This document shows, in pieces, positions 27,856 to 36,655 of a DNA stretch of 64,000 nucleotides; position 1 is the stretch's first letter, and the number at the start of each line of letters is the position of its first letter. The DNA comes from Elioraea sp. (GTDB lineage Bacteria; Pseudomonadota; Alphaproteobacteria; Acetobacterales; Acetobacteraceae), in assembly GCF_022842375.1 (NCBI RefSeq), contig NZ_JALHPR010000003.1, positions 1 through 64,000 on the forward strand. The letters run 5' to 3'. A model generated the notes under the pieces. The model was given only the letters and a program-made list of their open reading frames with translations. It searched no databases and was not told the DNA's origin. Made by a program: the position numbers and the translations under genes.

Positions 27856-28671
27856 TCAGTGTCCGAGCGGGCGCACCACCTGGTCGTCGACCGCGCCAAG
27901 CCAGGCCGGCACCGCGCGCCTGACCGGCAGCGCGATCTCGTCCATCCCGATCGCCCGGCCCGTTACCGGCGGCGCGAGCAGGAAGCCCTGCACGAGGGTG
28001 AGGCCGAGCTCGGTGAGACAATGATATTCGCCTTCGCTCTCGACGCCGACGGCGATGACGCCGAGGCCGAGCGCGCCTGCCTTGTCGACGATGCCCGAGA
28101 CCAGCGAGCGGCGCACGCGATGATGATGGATGTCGCGCACCAGCGTCATGTCGAGCTTCACGAGGTCAGGCAGCGTCTCGGCGAGGAGGCCGAGGCCGCC
28201 ATAGCCGGTGCCGAAATCATCGAGGGCGATGCGAAGCCCGTGTGCATGCGCGGCGGCGATGACCGTGCGCAGTCCGGCGGCATCATCGATCCTCTCGCCC
28301 TCCGTCACCTCGATAACGAGCCGACCTGGCGCGAAGCCGGCGCGCGCGAGACCGTCGGCGAGCGTGCCGATCATGCCGGCCTGACGCAGCAGCACGGCGG
28401 GGGAGATGTTCACGTGCAGGTCTGCCTCGCCGGCCTCGGCGCCGCGGGCGGCGAGGATCGCGTCGATCGCCGCCGTTTCGAAGGCAGGCCGGTCAGGCGC
28501 CTTCACCCGGGCGAGAACGCCATCCGCCGGCGAGCCACCAGGTCCACGCAGCAGCGCCTCGTGCGCCACGACCCGGCGCGCCTTGATGTCGATGATCGGC
28601 TGGAACGCGATGGCGAAGCGCGGGGTGTTCGCGTCGCGCCCGGCGCCAGCCTGGTTGTTTGCGTCCCGCAT
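27856..28671 (-). CDS. stand-alone EAL domain protein (c-di-GMP phosphodiesterase family)
   Basis: A 271-residue protein that is essentially one EAL domain, the family that cuts cyclic-di-GMP. Conserved blocks visible are EALLRG (residues about 38-43), a VNISP segment, LVIEVTE, LDDFGTGYGGL, LVKLDM and LVQGFLLAPP. The block usually reading AEGVE reads AVGVES here, losing a glutamate that alignments treat as important, so activity may be weakened. No GGDEF or sensor domain is attached. With the PilZ-bearing chemoreceptor it shows that the organism uses c-di-GMP. Confidence 0.85.
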   Translation of the reverse strand: MRDANNQAGAGRDANTPRFAIAFQPIIDIKARRVVAHEALLRGPGGSPADGVLARVKAPDRPAFETAAIDAILAARGAEAGEADLHVNISPAVLLRQAGMIGTLADGLARAGFAPGRLVIEVTEGERIDDAAGLRTVIAAAHAHGLRIALDDFGTGYGGLGLLAETLPDLVKLDMTLVRDIHHHRVRRSLVSGIVDKAGALGLGVIAVGVESEGEYHCLTELGLTLVQGFLLAPPVTGRAIGMDEIALPVRRAVPAWLGAVDDQVVRPLGH

Positions 28672-28829
28672 CCGCCCTGCCCCGCATCGTCAGCCGGCGC
28701 CACCCGATGCGACGCAGGCTCATTTTCGGGTATCGGCGGTGAACGGCGCGTTAACTGGCTCACTCTGCACCGCTCACGAACGAATGTAGGGCCCGCCGTT
28801 GACGTGGCGCGTCCCGTGATGAAGCCGCG

Positions 28830-29831
28830 TCAGCGGGCAGTCAGCATGATCTTGCCGACATGCGCGCTCGTCTCCATCAGCGCATGCGCCTTCGCAGCAT
28901 CCTCGAGCTGGAAGGTGGCGTGGATCACCGGCCCGCAACGGCCCTGGTCGAGCAGCGGCCACACCTTCTCGCGCAAGGCATCGGCGATCGCGCCCTTCTG
29001 CGCGGTCGAGCGCGGGCGCATCGTCGAGCCGGTGACAGTGAGCCTGCGCGTCATCACCGGCATCATGTCGAACTCGGCCACCTTCGAGCCCTGCAGGAAG
29101 GCGATCTGCACCAGGCGCCCGTCAAGGGCGAGGCAGCGGATGTTGCGGGGGATGTAATCGCCGCCCACCATGTCGAGAACGACATCGACGCCCCGGCGTT
29201 CCGTCAGGCGCGCGATCTCCTCGACGAAATCCTGCGTGCGGTAGTTGATCGCGACATCGGCGCCGAGGCTTCGGCAGGCGGCGCATTTCTCGTTGCTGCC
29301 GGCCGTCACGTACACCGTCGCCCCAAAAGCCTTGGCGAGCTGGATCGCGGTCGTTCCGATACCGGATGAACCGCCATGGACCAGCACGCTCTCGCCCGCA
29401 CGCAGGCCCCCGCGATCGAACAGGTTGGCCCACACGGTGAAGTAGGTTTCCGGCAGCGCGGCTGCGCGGAGATGGTCATACCCCGCGGGCGGGCGCAGTG
29501 CCTGGGCGGCGGGAGCCGCGACATATTCCGCATAGGCGCCACCATTCGTGAGCGCGCAGACAGGCTCGCCGATCGCCCAGCCCGCAACACCCTGGCCGAT
29601 CGCGGCGACGACGCCCGCTGCCTCGAGTCCGATGATCGGCGAGGCACCCGGCGGCGGCGGATAGGCGCCGCGGCGCTGCTGCACGTCGGGCCGGTTCACG
29701 CCGGCGACATGCACGGCGATGAGCAGTTCGTCAGGCGCGGGCACCGGCACTGGGCCGGTGGCGATCGCCATCACCTCCGGCCCGCCAGGCCCCGTTGTCG
29801 CGATGTGGCGCATCGTCTGTGGCAGGCCCAT
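28830..29831 (-). CDS. NAD(P)H:quinone oxidoreductase, zinc-less MDR family (PIG3-like)
   Basis: A 333-residue medium-chain dehydrogenase/reductase without zinc-ligand cysteines. It resembles the bacterial homologues of human PIG3/quinone oxidoreductase: VNRPDVQQRRGAYPPPPGASPIIGLEAAG split across the N-terminal domain, then the cofactor motif HGGSSGIGTTAIQLAK. Such enzymes reduce quinones with NADPH. I start at the ATG at 29831 (MGLPQTMRHI) because homology begins here; an upstream in-frame start would add an Arg/His-rich leader. It stands alone in a leftward series. Confidence 0.85.
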   Translation of the reverse strand: MGLPQTMRHIATTGPGGPEVMAIATGPVPVPAPDELLIAVHVAGVNRPDVQQRRGAYPPPPGASPIIGLEAAGVVAAIGQGVAGWAIGEPVCALTNGGAYAEYVAAPAAQALRPPAGYDHLRAAALPETYFTVWANLFDRGGLRAGESVLVHGGSSGIGTTAIQLAKAFGATVYVTAGSNEKCAACRSLGADVAINYRTQDFVEEIARLTERRGVDVVLDMVGGDYIPRNIRCLALDGRLVQIAFLQGSKVAEFDMMPVMTRRLTVTGSTMRPRSTAQKGAIADALREKVWPLLDQGRCGPVIHATFQLEDAAKAHALMETSAHVGKIMLTAR

Positions 29832-29946
29832 GACGGTTCGTCTCCGGTGTGTGCGGCGAAGGTGCTGGCGCAGCACCGCAACATCAAGCACGGGGCGTCG
29901 ACCAGGGCGAGTGTCGCGCTGCCGGCCACCTGTTCGGAACGACGAA

Positions 29947-29968
29947 GGGCGCGCCGACCAGCGCGCCC
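29947..29968 (-). terminator. hairpin after the Bug-family gene
   Basis: GGGCGCGC (29947-29954) pairs with GCGCGCCC (29961-29968). In the leftward direction the stem is followed by a T-rich TTCGTCGTT. It lies 48 bases past the stop of the substrate-binding protein. A smaller perfect stem, GGTGCTG-GCG-CAGCACC, follows at 29861-29877. Confidence 0.45.
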
Positions 29969-30015
29969 CATCGTCACACCCGGCCGCGCCCGCTGCGCTC
30001 GGTTCCCGGCTGCGG

Positions 30016-30993
30016 TCAGTTCACGGTGATGTTGGCGCGGCGGATGATGTCCGACCACTTGCGGTTCTCGGCGAGCAGGAACTGGCGCGCGCTCTCTGGC
30101 GTGCTGTCGGCAACCGTCTCGGCGGTGAGCTCGGTCAGCCGTGCCTTCACATCGGGCATCGCCATGACCTCGTTGGCGAGGCGGTTGATGCGTGTGACGA
30201 TCGGCGCGGGCGTTCCGGCCGGCACGTGCATCATGTGCCACGTGTACGCCTCGTAGCCCGGCACGCCAGCGTCCTGGAAGGTCGGCAGTTCGGGCGCGAC
30301 CGAGGAGCGCTTGGCCGAGCTGATGGCGAGGCCCTTCACCTGGTTGCCGCGCACATAGCCGATGGCGGATGCGGCGACGTCGACCGAGAAGGCGAGGCGG
30401 CCGGCCAGCAGGTCCGGCATCAGGGCGGAGGAGCCGCGATAGGGGATATGGTTGGCCTGCACGCCGGCGAGGGCGAGGAACAGCTCGCAGGCGAGGTGCA
30501 CCGCACCGCCATTGCCGGACGAGCCGTAATCGTACTTGCCGGGGTTCTGCTTCATGAGCGCGATGAGCTCGGGCAGCGAGTTCACCGGCAGGTCCTTGTT
30601 CACGATCATGATCATCGGCACGACGGCGACGAGGGCGACCTGCTGGAAATCCTCGAGCGCGTTGAATGTCAGGCGCGGGAACAGCGGTGGCAGCACGGCA
30701 TGCGCGATGGTGGAGTAGAGGATGGTCTGCCCGTCCTTCGGCGCGCGGGCGACGAGCTCGGTGCCGACGACGACGCCAGCCCCGGTGCGGTTCTCGACCA
30801 CCACGCGCTGGGGCAGCTTCTCGCTCATCTTGTCGGCGATCAGGCGGGCGGGAATGTCGGTCGGCCCGCCGGCGGCGAAGGGAACGATCATGCGCACGGG
30901 CGAGGTTGGCCATTCCTGGGCGCGCGCGGCACCAGGCAGGAGAGCGGCACCGGCAGAGGCAGCCAGCAGCGTGCGGCGGTGAAGCTTTGTCAT
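30016..30993 (-). CDS. tripartite tricarboxylate transporter substrate-binding protein (Bug family)
   Basis: A 325-residue periplasmic binding protein. The signal peptide covers residues 1-25 (HRRTLLAASAGAALLPGAARAQ), then the Bug hallmark WPTSPVRMIVPFAAGGPTD and a GSSGNGGAVHLACELF segment. The family binds carboxylates, amino acids or aromatic acids. The matching TctA/TctB membrane genes are absent, which is usual because Bug genes are often scattered. GGGAG precedes the ATG. It follows the diaminopropionate ammonia-lyase gene by 58 bases, so a link to uptake of an amino-acid-like nutrient is possible. Confidence 0.9.
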   Translation of the reverse strand: MTKLHRRTLLAASAGAALLPGAARAQEWPTSPVRMIVPFAAGGPTDIPARLIADKMSEKLPQRVVVENRTGAGVVVGTELVARAPKDGQTILYSTIAHAVLPPLFPRLTFNALEDFQQVALVAVVPMIMIVNKDLPVNSLPELIALMKQNPGKYDYGSSGNGGAVHLACELFLALAGVQANHIPYRGSSALMPDLLAGRLAFSVDVAASAIGYVRGNQVKGLAISSAKRSSVAPELPTFQDAGVPGYEAYTWHMMHVPAGTPAPIVTRINRLANEVMAMPDVKARLTELTAETVADSTPESARQFLLAENRKWSDIIRRANITVN

Positions 30994-31051
30994 GGACGTC
31001 TCCCAACGCGACTTTCTTGTGCCAGCGAGATGATACGTGCGGGGGGGCGAG

Positions 31052-32260
31052 TCAACTGGAGACCACCTGCTCCGCCGGCCGGCCGACGATGCTGCGGTAG
31101 AGGTCAGGGTCGGTGGCACCTTCGGTGCCGAACAGCAGCACGCGGCTTTCCGGCCCCAGGTCGAGCGCTGCGGTGGCGGCATCGTCGTTCCGGGCCAGCA
31201 CGAGGCCGGCGAGAACGGCGACCGCGCTTTCACCCGCAACGATGGGCCTGTCGCCGCCCACCCCATCGGCCAGCATGCGCATGCAGGGCGGGACGCTCGC
31301 GTCGGGAATGGCCATGAAGCCGTGGGCGCGCCAGAGCAGCTCGTCGAAGGCGAGGATCGAGACCTCGCCGCAGGCAAGCCCGGCCATCATCGTGTCGAGC
31401 TCTCCGGGCACCGCGACGGGGTGGCCGGCCTCCGCGCTCCGCAGCAGGCAATCGGCTCGGTCAGGCTCGACAACGACGAGGCGCGGCATCGCCCGCTGGC
31501 CGTAGGCGAGGGCGAGTTCGGCCGCGACCGCCGCCGCAACGCCGCCGACGCCGCCTGGCACGAACGCATGCGTCGGCGGCCCGTCCAGGGCCGCGCGCCA
31601 TTGCGTGATCGCCTCCTCGGCCATGATGCGATAGCCGTCCATCACGTCGCGGGGGATCTCGGTATAGCCGGGGTAGGAGGTGTCGCTCACCACCGTCCAG
31701 CCGTCTCGGGCGGCATCCTCGGCGGCGCGGCGGACGGCATCGTCATAGGTGCCGGGAACGCGGCGGACCTCGGCGCCGTAGCGGGCGATCGCGGCCGCGC
31801 GCCCCTCGCTGACGGTCTCGTGGATATAGATCACCGCGCGGGCGCCGAAGCGCTGCGCCCCCCAGGCGACGGAGCGGCCGTGGTTGCCATCAGTCGCGCA
31901 GGTGACGGTGATGGACTGCGTCCGATCGGCGAAGCGGCCAGCGGCGAGGTCGTCCGATGTGGCGGCGATGCCCTGGCCGGCGAGCGTGCGGATGAGGTGG
32001 CGGGCCACCGCATAGGCACCGCCGAGCGCCTTGAAGCTGCCGAGACCGAACCGGCCGCTCTCGTCCTTGAAGCCGATCGCCGCCACCCCGGCCGAGGCGG
32101 CGAGGCCGGGCAGGAACGCCAGCGGGGTGGGGGCATAGCCGGGCCAGGTCGTGATCTCGGCCAGCGCCGCTGCCCGGCCGACGAGGTCGAGCCGCGGCTC
32201 TCCGGCCTGGTCGCGGGCGGCGTTCAGGTGAAGCCGGAACGGCAGTCGGGGGAGGAGCAT
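31052..32260 (-). CDS. dpaL: diaminopropionate ammonia-lyase (DpaL-like PLP enzyme)
   Basis: A 402-residue fold-type II PLP enzyme. The lysine segment KDESGRFGLGSFKALGGAYA carries K77, the position of the PLP lysine in E. coli DpaL. The acidic residue of TCATDGNHGRSVAW (D124) matches the second base of that family, and the glycine loop FVPGGVGGVAA binds the cofactor phosphate. DpaL converts 2,3-diaminopropionate to pyruvate and ammonia. I start at the ATG at 32260. It is divergent from the AAA+ ATPase gene and upstream of a Bug-type binding protein. The exact substrate could differ (for example D-serine or another diamino acid). Confidence 0.85.
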   Translation of the reverse strand: MLLPRLPFRLHLNAARDQAGEPRLDLVGRAAALAEITTWPGYAPTPLAFLPGLAASAGVAAIGFKDESGRFGLGSFKALGGAYAVARHLIRTLAGQGIAATSDDLAAGRFADRTQSITVTCATDGNHGRSVAWGAQRFGARAVIYIHETVSEGRAAAIARYGAEVRRVPGTYDDAVRRAAEDAARDGWTVVSDTSYPGYTEIPRDVMDGYRIMAEEAITQWRAALDGPPTHAFVPGGVGGVAAAVAAELALAYGQRAMPRLVVVEPDRADCLLRSAEAGHPVAVPGELDTMMAGLACGEVSILAFDELLWRAHGFMAIPDASVPPCMRMLADGVGGDRPIVAGESAVAVLAGLVLARNDDAATAALDLGPESRVLLFGTEGATDPDLYRSIVGRPAEQVVSS

Positions 32261-32338
32261 GGGCGCTAGGGTCCTTTCCGCCCCCACCTTCCTCCGGGCG
32301 CGCCGGCCGGGGAAGCCCTCTCGAATACGTCCACCTCT

Positions 32339-32365
32339 GTCGCATACGACGATTACGGTCGCATT
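32339..32365 (+). promoter_or_regulatory. repeat pair upstream of the AAA+ gene
   Basis: GTCG-CATA-CGAC forms a short inverted repeat at 32339-32350, and the octamer GTCGCAT(A/T) recurs at 32339 and 32358 (19 bases apart). It sits in the 124-base gap between divergent dpaL and AAA+ genes, 20 to 46 bases before the AAA+ ATG. Confidence 0.3.
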
Positions 32366-32384
32366 CAGCAGGCAGGAGGCAGCG

Positions 32385-34457
32385 ATGGACGCAGGCGAGC
32401 AACGGATCATCCTCGGCTACGCGCAGGCGGCGCTGGCCGACCTGCCGCGCCGGTCACGCCGGGCGGCGGCCCTGGCAGCGTGGATCGCGAGCTTCGAGGA
32501 CGCGCTCGGCCTCGGCACCCGGGCGGGAAACCGCGCCAAGGCAGCACAGGATGACCTATTCGCCGCCGACAAGCAGGAGCCTGACGCCGCCCTGCTCAAG
32601 CGCCTGTCTGATCGCATCAGCCGGCGCATCGCCACCCTCGGGCGCCAGCCGCGCTCGCCCCTCGCCGCCAGGCTCGAGACCCTGGCCGAAGCCGCCGGGC
32701 TCGACGCGCAGGAGGCGGCGATCCTCGGCCTCGTGCTCCGCTACCGCGTGCATCGGCCGGTCGAGCGGCTGTTCGACCTGCTGTCGGACGCCATGGGCGG
32801 GGAGATGCGGCTGACGGCCGATGTGCCGCTGATCGCGCTGCTGCTCGGCCTGCCCACCTCGGTTGTCGAGCGCAGGCTTGGCCCGACCGCGCCGCTGCGC
32901 GCCGCGGGGCTGGTCGCCCTCGATGCCGATGGGGGCTTGCGCGTGCTCGAACGCCTTCGCCGCAGGCTCGGCGATCCGCTCGACATCCCGCCCTCCTCCG
33001 CGCGCACCGCTGCCGCGGGCCTGCTGGGCCCCGCCCTCGCCCCGAGCCTCGGGATGGAGGAGTTCGCCCATCTCGGCGCCGGGGCGGAGCATGCCGCAGG
33101 GCTTCTCGCCGCCGCGCTGCGCACCCGCCGTGCGGGAACGCATGTGCTGCTCTACGGCCCGCCAGGCACCGGCAAGACGGAGTTCTGCAAGACGCTCGCC
33201 GCCCGCATCGGCACCCCGCTCTTTGCCGTCGCCGAGGCCGACGAGGAGGGCAACGAGCCAGGGCGGAGCGAGCGGCTGGCCGAGATGCGCTTCGCGCAGC
33301 GGCTGCTCTCGGCCGGCACGCCGGCGCTGCTGATGTTCGACGAGGCGGAGGACCTGTTCGACGGCGGCTTCGGCGGCCTTTTCGGCGGCGAGCGCTCCCG
33401 CGCGCACCTGCTTCGCCTGCTAGAAAGCACGCCCGTGCCGATGCTCTGGACCACCAACAGCGTCGAGGCGCTCGGGCCTGCGGTGATCCGGCGCATGACC
33501 TTCGCCCTCGAGATGCGCGTGCCCGAGGCCGCCGTGCGCACCGAACTCTGGACGCGTGAGCTCGCCCGCTCCGGCATCGCGATGGAGAGCCACGAGATCG
33601 CGCGGCTTGCCCGCGAGGTGCCGGCAGCCCCCGCGATCGCAGCCTCCGCGGTCGCTGCTGCTGCCATGACCGGCGGCGGGGCGGAGGCCGTCAGGCTCGG
33701 CGCGCTCAGCGTCGCGCGCGCCATGGGTGGCGGCACGCTGCCTGCGGTTGAGCATGAGGCGGATCAGGTGTTCGACCCGGGCCTGACAGTGGCCGACCAC
33801 GACCTTGCGGCACTCGCCGATGCGCTCTGCCGGCCCGGTGCGCCGCGCGCCGTGCCGATGCTGCTGTCGGGCCCGCCAGGCACGGGCAAGAGCGCCTTCG
33901 CCCGCCACCTCGCGGCGCGGATGGGCATGCGGCCACTGCTGAAGCGTGCGTCTGACCTGCTGTCGCGCTTCGTCGGCGGCAGCGAGAAGGCGATCGCCGC
34001 CGCGTTTACCGAGGCGCGCGAGCGCGGGGCGTTCCTGATCATCGACGAGGCCGACGGCCTGCTCGCCGACCGCCGCGCCGCAACGCAGGCGTGGGAGGTG
34101 ACGCAGGTCAACGAGCTGCTGACCTGGATGGAGCAGCATCCGCTCCCCTTCGCCTGCACCACCAACCTGCCCGAACGCCTCGACCCGGCCTGCCAGCGTC
34201 GCTTCCTGGTCAAGATCAGCTTCGCCGCACTCGACGGCCCCCGGGCCCAGGCTGCGTTCGCGCGGTTCTTCGCCCGCCCGGCACCGCGCGGCCTTGCCGC
34301 GTTGCCGCCGCTGGTGCCGGCCGATTTCGCCCTTGCCGCCCGCAAGGCGAGGCTGATGGGAACCGACGGTGACGACGCAGCGATCCTCGCTCTCCTCGGC
34401 GACGAGGCGGCCGCCCGCGGCGCGACGTGCCCCATCGGGTTCCGGGTGGCGTCATGA
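32385..34457 (+). CDS. double-AAA+ ATPase of unassigned function
   Basis: A 690-residue cytosolic protein with an AGGAGG site 7 bases before the ATG. Residues 1-230 are a charged helical region with a winged-helix feel (LDAQEAAILGLVLRYRV; LLLGLPTSVVERRLGPTAPLRAAGLV). Two AAA+ modules follow. The first has Walker A GPPGTGKT (258-265), Walker B LMFDEAE with D319/E320, and sensor TTN (356-358). The second has Walker A GPPGTGKS (496-503), Walker B LIIDEAD with D554/E555, sensor TTN (592-594) and a CQRRF arginine pair near 605. Both sites look catalytically intact, unlike many tandem AAA proteins in which one degenerates. No protease, helicase or nuclease domain is seen. The next gene is a WYL regulator; the pair may be a two-gene system. 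Confidence 0.88.
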   Translation: MDAGEQRIILGYAQAALADLPRRSRRAAALAAWIASFEDALGLGTRAGNRAKAAQDDLFAADKQEPDAALLKRLSDRISRRIATLGRQPRSPLAARLETLAEAAGLDAQEAAILGLVLRYRVHRPVERLFDLLSDAMGGEMRLTADVPLIALLLGLPTSVVERRLGPTAPLRAAGLVALDADGGLRVLERLRRRLGDPLDIPPSSARTAAAGLLGPALAPSLGMEEFAHLGAGAEHAAGLLAAALRTRRAGTHVLLYGPPGTGKTEFCKTLAARIGTPLFAVAEADEEGNEPGRSERLAEMRFAQRLLSAGTPALLMFDEAEDLFDGGFGGLFGGERSRAHLLRLLESTPVPMLWTTNSVEALGPAVIRRMTFALEMRVPEAAVRTELWTRELARSGIAMESHEIARLAREVPAAPAIAASAVAAAAMTGGGAEAVRLGALSVARAMGGGTLPAVEHEADQVFDPGLTVADHDLAALADALCRPGAPRAVPMLLSGPPGTGKSAFARHLAARMGMRPLLKRASDLLSRFVGGSEKAIAAAFTEARERGAFLIIDEADGLLADRRAATQAWEVTQVNELLTWMEQHPLPFACTTNLPERLDPACQRRFLVKISFAALDGPRAQAAFARFFARPAPRGLAALPPLVPADFALAARKARLMGTDGDDAAILALLGDEAAARGATCPIGFRVAS

Positions 34458-34482
34458 ACGTTTTCACTTCCTTCAGCATGCG

Positions 34483-34507
34483 GTCATAATCAACCCGGGA
34501 TTGACCA
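34483..34507 (+). promoter_or_regulatory. inverted repeat between AAA+ and WYL genes
   Basis: GGTCA (34483-34487) and TGACC (34503-34507) form the outer arms, with ATC/GAT just inside. The 25-base element lies 36 bases before the WYL start codon and is a natural candidate for its own operator. Confidence 0.4.
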
Positions 34508-34542
34508 TCCCGCATCGTCGCCGGCCCAACATTGGAAACCCC

Positions 34543-35526
34543 ATGCATTATCTGAAACTCGAAACGATTCTCCGTCTCGCCCTCGCTTTCCAGGGCACGC
34601 GCGAAGGCCTGTCGCTCGGCGACATCCAGCGCGATTTCGAGGTGGGACGGCGGACGGCCGAACGGATGCGCGATGCCGTTGCGCGCGTCTTCCCGCAATT
34701 CGAACGCTGCGACCAGGGCGAGCGGGTGCGCCGCTGGCGCCTGCCGCAGGGAACGCTCGGGGGCCTCGTTGCCCTCGGCGCCGAGGAGCTCGCCTCCGTC
34801 GAGGCAGCAGCGGCCGAGTGGCGCGGGCGAGGGCTCGACGAACGCGCGGCCTCGCTCGACAGTGCCGCGGCCAAGCTCCGCGCGATGACGCGGCCCGAGC
34901 ATCTCCGCCGCGTCGAGCCTGATCTCGAAGTCCTGATGGAGGCGGAGGGAAGCGCGCTTCGCCCAGGGCCGCGCCCGAACCTGCCTGACGGGCAGCTCGG
35001 CCAGTTGCGCCGCGCCATCCTCGCCTGCCTGCCGATCACCATGGCCTACCGCTCCCGCGGCGCACCGGAGCCGGCACGCGTCACCGTCCATCCCTACGGG
35101 CTGCTCTATGGCAGCCGGCCTCTGCTTGTCGCGGCCCCTGAGCCATGGCACGAGCCGCGCCTCTATCGCCTCGACAGGATGAACGGATTCGAGCTCGGCA
35201 ATATCCCGTTCGTGCGCCGCCGCGGCTTCTCGCTCACCGAATTCGCTTCCCGCGCCTTCGGCACGTTCCAGGAGGAACCGTTCGAGGTGGTCCTCCGTTT
35301 CGCGTCCGATACGGCCGACGAGGCAGCGCAGTGGCGGTTCCATCCGACCCAGGCGATGGAGCGTGACGAGACGGGCAGGCTGATCGTGCGGTTCCAGGCC
35401 GGCGGGGCGCAGGAGATGTGCTGGCACGTCTTTACCTGGGGCCGGTCGGTCGAGGTGATCAGCCCGGACGGATTGCGCGAACAGCTGCGCGAGATGCTTT
35501 CGGCCGCCCTCCGCCACCACGTGTGA
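34543..35526 (+). CDS. WYL-domain transcriptional regulator
   Basis: A 327-residue regulator with an N-terminal winged HTH (about 10-75; LSLGDIQRDFEVGRRTAERMRDAV), a WYL sensor domain (about 160-215; the signature WYL position reads RPLLVA) and a C-terminal WCX-like part (about 245-325). WYL proteins bind nucleic-acid or nucleotide ligands and often control stress, DNA-repair or defence genes (for example BrxR and CapW). It begins 85 bases after the AAA+ ATPase stop, in the same direction, with its own inverted repeat in the gap, so it probably controls this locus. Confidence 0.88.
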   Translation: MHYLKLETILRLALAFQGTREGLSLGDIQRDFEVGRRTAERMRDAVARVFPQFERCDQGERVRRWRLPQGTLGGLVALGAEELASVEAAAAEWRGRGLDERAASLDSAAAKLRAMTRPEHLRRVEPDLEVLMEAEGSALRPGPRPNLPDGQLGQLRRAILACLPITMAYRSRGAPEPARVTVHPYGLLYGSRPLLVAAPEPWHEPRLYRLDRMNGFELGNIPFVRRRGFSLTEFASRAFGTFQEEPFEVVLRFASDTADEAAQWRFHPTQAMERDETGRLIVRFQAGGAQEMCWHVFTWGRSVEVISPDGLREQLREMLSAALRHHV

Positions 35527-35542
35527 GGGCCGGCTTCGGGGC

Positions 35543-36580
35543 TCAGCGAGGCCGGAAGACGGTGGCGAGGAAGCGGCCGAGATCGGCGTTGCTGCGCGCC
35601 CGCACCGCAGCGTCCGCATTGATCAGGTAGGGCCGGTTCTCGACGCACATGCCGAGGATGATCATGCGCGAGACCCTGCCAGACATCGCGAGACCGCTGT
35701 TGAGGTCGCGGACGGATCCGTCACGCTCGAGCTTGATGTTGCAGCCGTTCAGGAGCTGGCCGATGCGCAGCGGGCCGCGGCCGCCGTCCCACTGGTGGGC
35801 CGCGCCATCATACGCGATCACCTCGACCGTGCTGCCACCGCTGCGGAACCCGTCAGCCGTCGCCGCACAGCGCGCGGGGTCGATCAGCTCGTCCGCGGTG
35901 CCGTAGAGCATCAGCAGCGGAGCGCCCGTGGTGCGCGGCTCCTCGAAGCGCGCGATGCAGGGGCCGTAGAAGGCCGCGTGCGCGGCGAAGCGCTCCCCCG
36001 CCGGCGCGAAGGCGCGGGCGGCAGCCTCGTTCAGCGCGTACATCGTGGCCATCGCGCCATAGGAAAAGCCGACCAGCGCAACGCGGCGCGGATCGGCCTC
36101 GCCTTTCGCGACGAGGAAGCGGAACCCGGCATAGGCATCGGCGAGCAGCATGCTCTCGGTGATGTTCAGCAGCCGTTCGGTGAAGCTCGTGCCGCGCTCG
36201 CGCCGCGCGGCGAAGGCATCGACGACGAGCGCGGTGATGCCCATCGCGGCGAATTGCTTGCCGTAGGTGCGCTCGCGCGGCGCGAGCACCCCGCCCGATC
36301 CGTGCAGCAGGATGACGGCCGGCGGCGGCGGCGCACCGGCCGGGCGGCGGGCGGTAAACAGCGTGCCGACGGCGGCGGTCGGCGCGGCACTGCCCCAGAG
36401 GGCCTCCTGCGGCGTGAACGGGCTCGTGCTCGGCCAGGTGACGTCCTGGCCCTCCGCCAGCGTCTCGCCGGCAGGCCAGGGCCGCTGCAACGCCGCGAGG
36501 TCAACCGCCGCCGCGGGCACCGGCAGCCCGGTGGCAGCCGCGCCGAACATGGAAACAAGGGCTGCAATGAACATCCGCAT
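35543..36580 (-). CDS. exported dienelactone-hydrolase-like protein
   Basis: A 345-residue alpha/beta hydrolase with a signal peptide (MRMFIAALVSMFGAAATGLPVPAAA). The nucleophile sits in VALVGFSYGAMAT, the acid in GTADELIDPARC and the histidine in GAAHQWDG, the order of the dienelactone hydrolase family. The catalytic nucleophile here is serine, where classical DLH has cysteine. I start at the ATG at 36580, five bases after GGAGGTGAT, instead of the TTG just before it. It is divergent from the denD-like gene. The likely role is ester or lactone hydrolysis in the periplasm. Confidence 0.8.
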   Translation of the reverse strand: MRMFIAALVSMFGAAATGLPVPAAAVDLAALQRPWPAGETLAEGQDVTWPSTSPFTPQEALWGSAAPTAAVGTLFTARRPAGAPPPPAVILLHGSGGVLAPRERTYGKQFAAMGITALVVDAFAARRERGTSFTERLLNITESMLLADAYAGFRFLVAKGEADPRRVALVGFSYGAMATMYALNEAAARAFAPAGERFAAHAAFYGPCIARFEEPRTTGAPLLMLYGTADELIDPARCAATADGFRSGGSTVEVIAYDGAAHQWDGGRGPLRIGQLLNGCNIKLERDGSVRDLNSGLAMSGRVSRMIILGMCVENRPYLINADAAVRARSNADLGRFLATVFRPR

Positions 36581-36655
36581 CAATCACCTCCACCTTGCGC
36601 ACTGGGGCACGGCGCGCGATGAACATCGTGACGACAGCGGGAAAAGGGAACAGCC

